Source: an uncultured Collinsella sp. (lineage in GTDB: Bacteria > Actinomycetota > Coriobacteriia > Coriobacteriales > Coriobacteriaceae). From it: a DNA stretch of 9,541 bases. Below the pieces are notes generated by a model. The model saw only the letters and a list, made by a program, of their open reading frames with translations, did not search any database and was not told the origin of the DNA. Positions 6,590 to 9,541 of this stretch are shown one piece after another (the stretch's first letter is position 1; every line of letters begins with the position of its first letter). The translations under genes were made by a program, and so were the position numbers. The DNA lies in the NCBI GenBank assembly GCA_902470095.1, contig CABRFG010000072.1:1-9541 (forward strand), given 5' to 3'.

Positions 6590-7885
6590 ATGGCACCAGC
6601 ACTGTCCGATTTTCAACCGCAACCAGCGCCTCAAGCTACCACAGCGGCGCAGACCGCTATAGGTGACGGTCTTGTCGCAGAAGCTCAGGCTTTTGCAGAC
6701 GAGCTCGCTGCGTGGCGACACGATCTACACCAGATGCCCGAGCTCGGTAACAATCTTCCGCAGACGTCTGCCTATATCCAGGCACGTCTGGACGAGATGG
6801 ACATCCCCCATACCACGCTCGTTGATGGTTCCTGCGTTGTGGGCCTTGTCGGCGCCGGTGCCGCCGCGGCCCAGGGCAATGGCGTCTGCGCGGACGAACA
6901 GGCCGGTACGGTTATTATGCTCCGCGGCGACATGGATGCCCTGCCCGTTGCCGAGGAATCCGGCGAGCCCTTTGCATCCACCAATGGCTGCATGCATGCT
7001 TGCGGTCACGATATGCACGCGACGGCGCTGCTTGGTGCGGCTCGTATGCTCAAGGCCCGCGAGGCCGAGCTTGTCGACGCCAATGCTACCGTCAAACTGC
7101 TGTTCCAGCCGGGTGAGGAGACCTTTGAGGGGGCACGCGCTGCCATCGCCGACGGTCTGCTGCAGAACCCACGCCCCCAGGCCGCCTTTGCCATGCATGT
7201 CAATAGCCAGTCGCCGCTTGGTCTGGTACTCTACGGCAGCCCGGCGCTCTCGGGCGTGTACGGTTTTCGCATCACGCTTCAGGGCAAGGGCGGCCATGGC
7301 TCGAGCCCCGAGATCTGCATCGACCCCATCACGGCCGGCGTCCATGTGCATCTGGCGCTTCAGGAGCTCATCTCCCGCGAGGTGCCGGCGGCCAAGGAAG
7401 TTGCGCTTACCGTTGGCAAGTTCGCCGGCGGTCAGGCCGCAAATGTCATCCCCGACACTTGTGTGCTCGAAGGTACGCTGCGCGGATTCGACGTCGAGCT
7501 CATGGAGCACCTCAAGACCCGCATCGCGGAGGTCGTCAACGGCGTTGCCACGACCTATCGTACGCCGGCCACCATCGAGACGCTCTCGGATGTTCCCCCG
7601 CTCGTGCTCGATGACGACATGACCCAGGCTTCGCTTGGCTATGTGGGTGCGACGCTGCCCAAGGCCGCCTTCCTGCCGCTGTTCCACGCCATGGCGAGCG
7701 AGGACTTCGCGTTGATCTCGAGTGAGATCCCGAGTGCGTACTTTACCGTGGGCGCTGCCGTGACTGATACGGACGAGCATTTTGCTCAGCATCATCCCAA
7801 GGCACGTTTTAGCGATGCCGAGCTGCCGCTCGGCGCCGCGGCTTACGCGGCGGTCGCTCTGGGCTATATCGCCGACCACCGGTAG
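6590..7885 (+). CDS. M20D-family metallo-amidohydrolase (amidohydrolase/carboxypeptidase)
   Basis: A 431-residue zinc- or manganese-type peptidase of the M20D group, which includes hippurate hydrolase, IAA-amino acid hydrolase and N-acetyl-diaminopimelate deacetylase. These enzymes cleave amide bonds of N-acyl amino acids. The signature is complete: RGDMDALP (112-119); CGHDMH (138-143) giving Cys138 and His140; QPGEE (173-177) with the catalytic and metal glutamates; His203 in AMHVNSQ; a GKGGHGSSP dimerisation-domain segment; ASEDF (369-373); and His401/His402 in QHHPK. No signal peptide is evident, so it is probably cytoplasmic. The ATG at 6590 is preferred because GGAGGG ends 5 bases upstream; an in-frame TTG at 6536 lacks such a site. 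The first ~25 residues are Pro/Gln/Ala-rich and outside the conserved fold. The MFS gene starts 39 bp downstream with no terminator between, suggesting co-transcription. The exact substrate is not determinable. Confidence 0.9.
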   Translation: MAPALSDFQPQPAPQATTAAQTAIGDGLVAEAQAFADELAAWRHDLHQMPELGNNLPQTSAYIQARLDEMDIPHTTLVDGSCVVGLVGAGAAAAQGNGVCADEQAGTVIMLRGDMDALPVAEESGEPFASTNGCMHACGHDMHATALLGAARMLKAREAELVDANATVKLLFQPGEETFEGARAAIADGLLQNPRPQAAFAMHVNSQSPLGLVLYGSPALSGVYGFRITLQGKGGHGSSPEICIDPITAGVHVHLALQELISREVPAAKEVALTVGKFAGGQAANVIPDTCVLEGTLRGFDVELMEHLKTRIAEVVNGVATTYRTPATIETLSDVPPLVLDDDMTQASLGYVGATLPKAAFLPLFHAMASEDFALISSEIPSAYFTVGAAVTDTDEHFAQHHPKARFSDAELPLGAAAYAAVALGYIADHR

Positions 7886-7924
7886 CACCCAATCTTGCTA
7901 CTCGTTTGTTTAAAAAGGAGCAGT

Positions 7925-8374
7925 ATGTCCCAGCAGCGTAAGTTCTTCCCCGGTTGGCTCGTCGCGGCTTCCGGCTTTGTCATCATGGCCACGTGCTACA
8001 CGATTTTCGTTAACTGCATGAGCCTGTTTCAGCCGCTCGTCGTCAGCGACCTGGGCATCACGCTTGCGCAGTACAACATCTCCAACGCCATCTCCACCGT
8101 GGTGAGTGTCGTGGGTTCGCTCGTTATCGGTCATGTTGCCGATAAGGTGAGTGGCCGCGTATTGGGCTCGCTCACCGTTATCGCTACCTCGGCGGTGCTC
8201 GCGGGCATGAGCTTTGTGGGTGAGCTTTGGCAGGTCTATGTGCTCTTTGCCGTCTCGGGCTCCTTTGCGAGCGCCTGGATTGTGTGCCTGGCGTGCTCCG
8301 TGGTCATGCTCGTGTTCCTGCTGGCATCCGAGCCCATCGCCGCCAAGCTGCGCGCGAGCGTGGCGGGGGAGTAG
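7925..8374 (+). CDS. MFS transporter, internally deleted (probable pseudogene)
   Basis: The open frame encodes only 149 residues, whereas MFS permeases are usually about 400 with 12 helices. Residues 11-40 (helix 1), 49-70 (helix 2) and 79-98 (helix 3) look like a normal MFS N-terminus, and GHVADKVSGR (69-78) matches the conserved loop 2-3 motif A. From residue 101 the start of helix 4 runs directly into WIVCLACSVVMLVFLLASEP and a basic tail, which resembles a final MFS helix and C-terminus. I infer an in-frame deletion removing most of helices 4-12, with the junction near residues 112-118 (about 8258-8279). The start is supported by AGGAG (7916-7920) four bases before the ATG; a terminator follows, so the gene is not simply cut by a frameshift. 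It follows the M20D gene by 39 bp and may once have transported its substrate or product. Transport activity is unlikely, though a small membrane protein may still be made. Confidence 0.75.
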   Translation: MSQQRKFFPGWLVAASGFVIMATCYTIFVNCMSLFQPLVVSDLGITLAQYNISNAISTVVSVVGSLVIGHVADKVSGRVLGSLTVIATSAVLAGMSFVGELWQVYVLFAVSGSFASAWIVCLACSVVMLVFLLASEPIAAKLRASVAGE

Positions 8375-8410
8375 GTAGGCCAAAGCGCATCGCCGCTTGT
8401 CCGCTTCGTC

Positions 8411-8482
8411 CGCGGTGGCGCATCTGGCCGAACGAGCCCCCATACCCTCGTTCGGTCAGACGCGCCACCGCGTTTTGTTTTT
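8411..8482 (+). terminator. Very long-stem intrinsic terminator before hisS
   Basis: The arms 8411-8436 and 8447-8472 pair over 26 positions with one A-C mismatch (8422/8461) and one G-U pair (8427/8456), closing a 10-base loop. TTTTGTTTTT follows at 8473-8482. It ends the amidohydrolase/MFS unit 36 bases after the MFS stop. The opposite strand lacks a matching T-run, so it appears one-directional. Confidence 0.9.
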
Positions 8483-8488
8483 GTGCCG

Positions 8489-8494
8489 TATAAT
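8489..8494 (+). promoter_or_regulatory. -10 box of the likely hisS promoter
   Basis: A perfect TATAAT lies just after the terminator T-tract, 42 bases before the hisS ATG. No good -35 hexamer is found 16-18 bp upstream, since that position falls inside the terminator stem, and there is no extended TGn. TTGTGC (8481-8486) with TATGAC (8505-8510) is a weaker alternative. Confidence 0.5.
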
Positions 8495-8536
8495 GACCAC
8501 TACCTATGACGCGATACAAAAGAAAGGTGTTTGCCC

Positions 8537-9541
8537 ATGCAGGCACAGAAGGCGGAGGGAACCCGCGACCTTATCGGCGCCGAGATGCGCGCCTGGCAAA
8601 AGATGCAGCAGATCGCTGCCGGCGTGTTCGAGCCGTTTGGTTTTAAACCTATCGAGACACCCGCGATCGAGCAGGTGGACGTCTTTGTCCACGGCATCGG
8701 CCAGTCGACCGACGTCGTGCGCAAGGAGATGTTCCGCGTGTTTAGCGGCGCCAACCTGGAGCGCGTCTTTACCGAGGGTACCGATACCAAGCTCAAGCCC
8801 AAGCAGCGCCTGGCACTTCGCCCCGAGGGCACGGCCGGCGTGGTGCGCGCCGTCGTCGAGAACAACCTGGTGCCCCAGGGCTCCACGCCGTTTAAGGCGT
8901 ACTACGCCGAGGCCATGTTCCGCGGCGAGCGTCCCCAGAAGGGCCGCCTGCGCCAGTTCCACCAGGTGGGCATCGAGTGGCTCGGCGCTCCCGATCCGGC
9001 GGCAGACGCCGAGTGCATCATCATGCTCATGGAGTTCTACAAGCGCCTGGGCTTCGATCTTTCCAAGCTTCGTCTGCTCATCAACTCGATGGGTGACGCC
9101 CAGTGCCGTCCGGCTTACCGCGAGCAGGTCAAGCAGTTCATCCTCGATCACGCAGACGAGATGTGCGACGAGTGCCGCGAGCGCGCCGAGCTTAACCCGC
9201 TGCGTGCCTTCGACTGCAAGAACGACCACTGCCGCGAGATCATGGCCGACGCCCCGCTGATGGGTGACAACCTGTGCGACGAGTGCCGCGAGCACTACGA
9301 GCAGGTCAAGCGCTATCTGGATGCCGCCGGTATCGAGTATGTCGAGGATCCCACCTTGGTGCGCGGCCTGGACTACTACACCCGTACTGTCTTTGAGGTC
9401 GAGGCCCCTGGCGCCGGCGTCGGCTCCATCGGCGGCGGCGGCCGCTACGATGGCCTCGTCGAGCTCGAGGGCGGCAAGCCCACGGCAGGCGTCGGCTTCG
9501 CCGTCGGTTTTGAGCGCGCCCTGCTGGCCCTGCAGGCCTTT
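8537..9541 (+). CDS. hisS: Histidyl-tRNA synthetase, 3'-truncated by window edge
   Basis: This frame is open from the ATG at 8537 to the window end, giving 335 residues of an enzyme usually about 420 long. It is a class II synthetase that charges tRNA-His with histidine in the cytoplasm. Seen directly: EGTRDLIG at 7-14; the PIETPAIEQ motif 1 region; RPEGTAG (95-101); motif 2 FRGERPQKGRLRQFHQ (128-143); the HisRS-specific LVRGLDYYTRT (274-284); a GSIGGGGRYDGL glycine-rich segment; and the start of motif 3, AGVGFAVGFERALLAL. The missing part is the C-terminal anticodon-binding domain. GAAAGGTG ends 7 bases before the ATG. Six cysteines (210, 213, 227, 232, 247, 250) in CxxC-like spacing lie in the region between motif 2 and LVRGLDYYTRT and might bind a metal, as an inference. 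Transcription is probably independent, given the preceding terminator and TATAAT box. Confidence 0.96.
   Translation, partial: MQAQKAEGTRDLIGAEMRAWQKMQQIAAGVFEPFGFKPIETPAIEQVDVFVHGIGQSTDVVRKEMFRVFSGANLERVFTEGTDTKLKPKQRLALRPEGTAGVVRAVVENNLVPQGSTPFKAYYAEAMFRGERPQKGRLRQFHQVGIEWLGAPDPAADAECIIMLMEFYKRLGFDLSKLRLLINSMGDAQCRPAYREQVKQFILDHADEMCDECRERAELNPLRAFDCKNDHCREIMADAPLMGDNLCDECREHYEQVKRYLDAAGIEYVEDPTLVRGLDYYTRTVFEVEAPGAGVGSIGGGGRYDGLVELEGGKPTAGVGFAVGFERALLALQAF

Noticed and set aside
6725..7888. A 387-codon minus-strand frame opposite the amidohydrolase
   Set aside because: The plus strand encodes a complete M20D signature; the minus product is a compositionally biased shadow.
8411..8472. Possible T-box riboswitch ahead of hisS, suggested by CCACCGCG in the right arm of the stem
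   Set aside because: The T-box sequence should be on the 5' side with a longer structured leader and a specifier loop; here the upstream DNA is the MFS gene and the promoter follows the stem.
8397..9260. A 287-codon plus-strand frame overlapping hisS
   Set aside because: It is the wrong frame of hisS, giving Ser/Arg/Pro-rich sequence and crossing the terminator.

Overview
The window is GC-rich, densely coded bacterial DNA with every convincing gene on the + strand. The organism looks like a Gram-positive gut actinobacterium of the class Coriobacteriia, and Collinsella is my best guess. That guess rests on the tandem YhgE/Pip proteins, strong GGAGG-type ribosome binding sites, a cysteine-containing HisRS and the codon style. 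It is inference from general flavour, not from a database match.

Layout: (1) Positions 1-299 hold no convincing gene. They contain a perfect 26-bp palindrome (87-112) and a weak promoter with a short dyad (172-207). (2) 300-5270 is a two-gene, translationally coupled operon of large YhgE/Pip-family membrane proteins. The first (926 aa) carries an extra C-terminal two-helix extension; the second (729 aa) has the ordinary family layout. (3) 5271-5490 contains a 14-bp palindrome, a hairpin without a U-tract, a strong intrinsic terminator, and a likely promoter overlapped by an inverted repeat. (4) 5491-6468 is an EamA/DMT-family permease with its own terminator. (5) 6590-7885 is an M20D-type metallo-amidohydrolase with a complete metal-site signature, preceded by a 22-bp inverted repeat. 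(6) 7925-8374 is an MFS transporter that appears to have lost most of its middle by an in-frame deletion. (7) A terminator with a 26-position stem closes that unit. (8) A perfect TATAAT box then leads into hisS, which runs off the right edge.

How the genes work together: the two YhgE/Pip proteins probably act as partners in the cell envelope, each with a long helical extracytoplasmic domain between one N-terminal and several C-terminal membrane helices. The amidohydrolase and the MFS gene lie 39 bp apart with no terminator between them, so they were probably co-transcribed as an uptake-and-hydrolysis or hydrolysis-and-export pair. The transporter half is now probably non-functional. The EamA permease and hisS are separate transcription units.

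Most notable for follow-up are the tandem YhgE/Pip pair with its extended first member, the internally deleted MFS gene, and the long upstream palindrome. I saw no RNA gene, CRISPR array, insertion sequence or phage gene.
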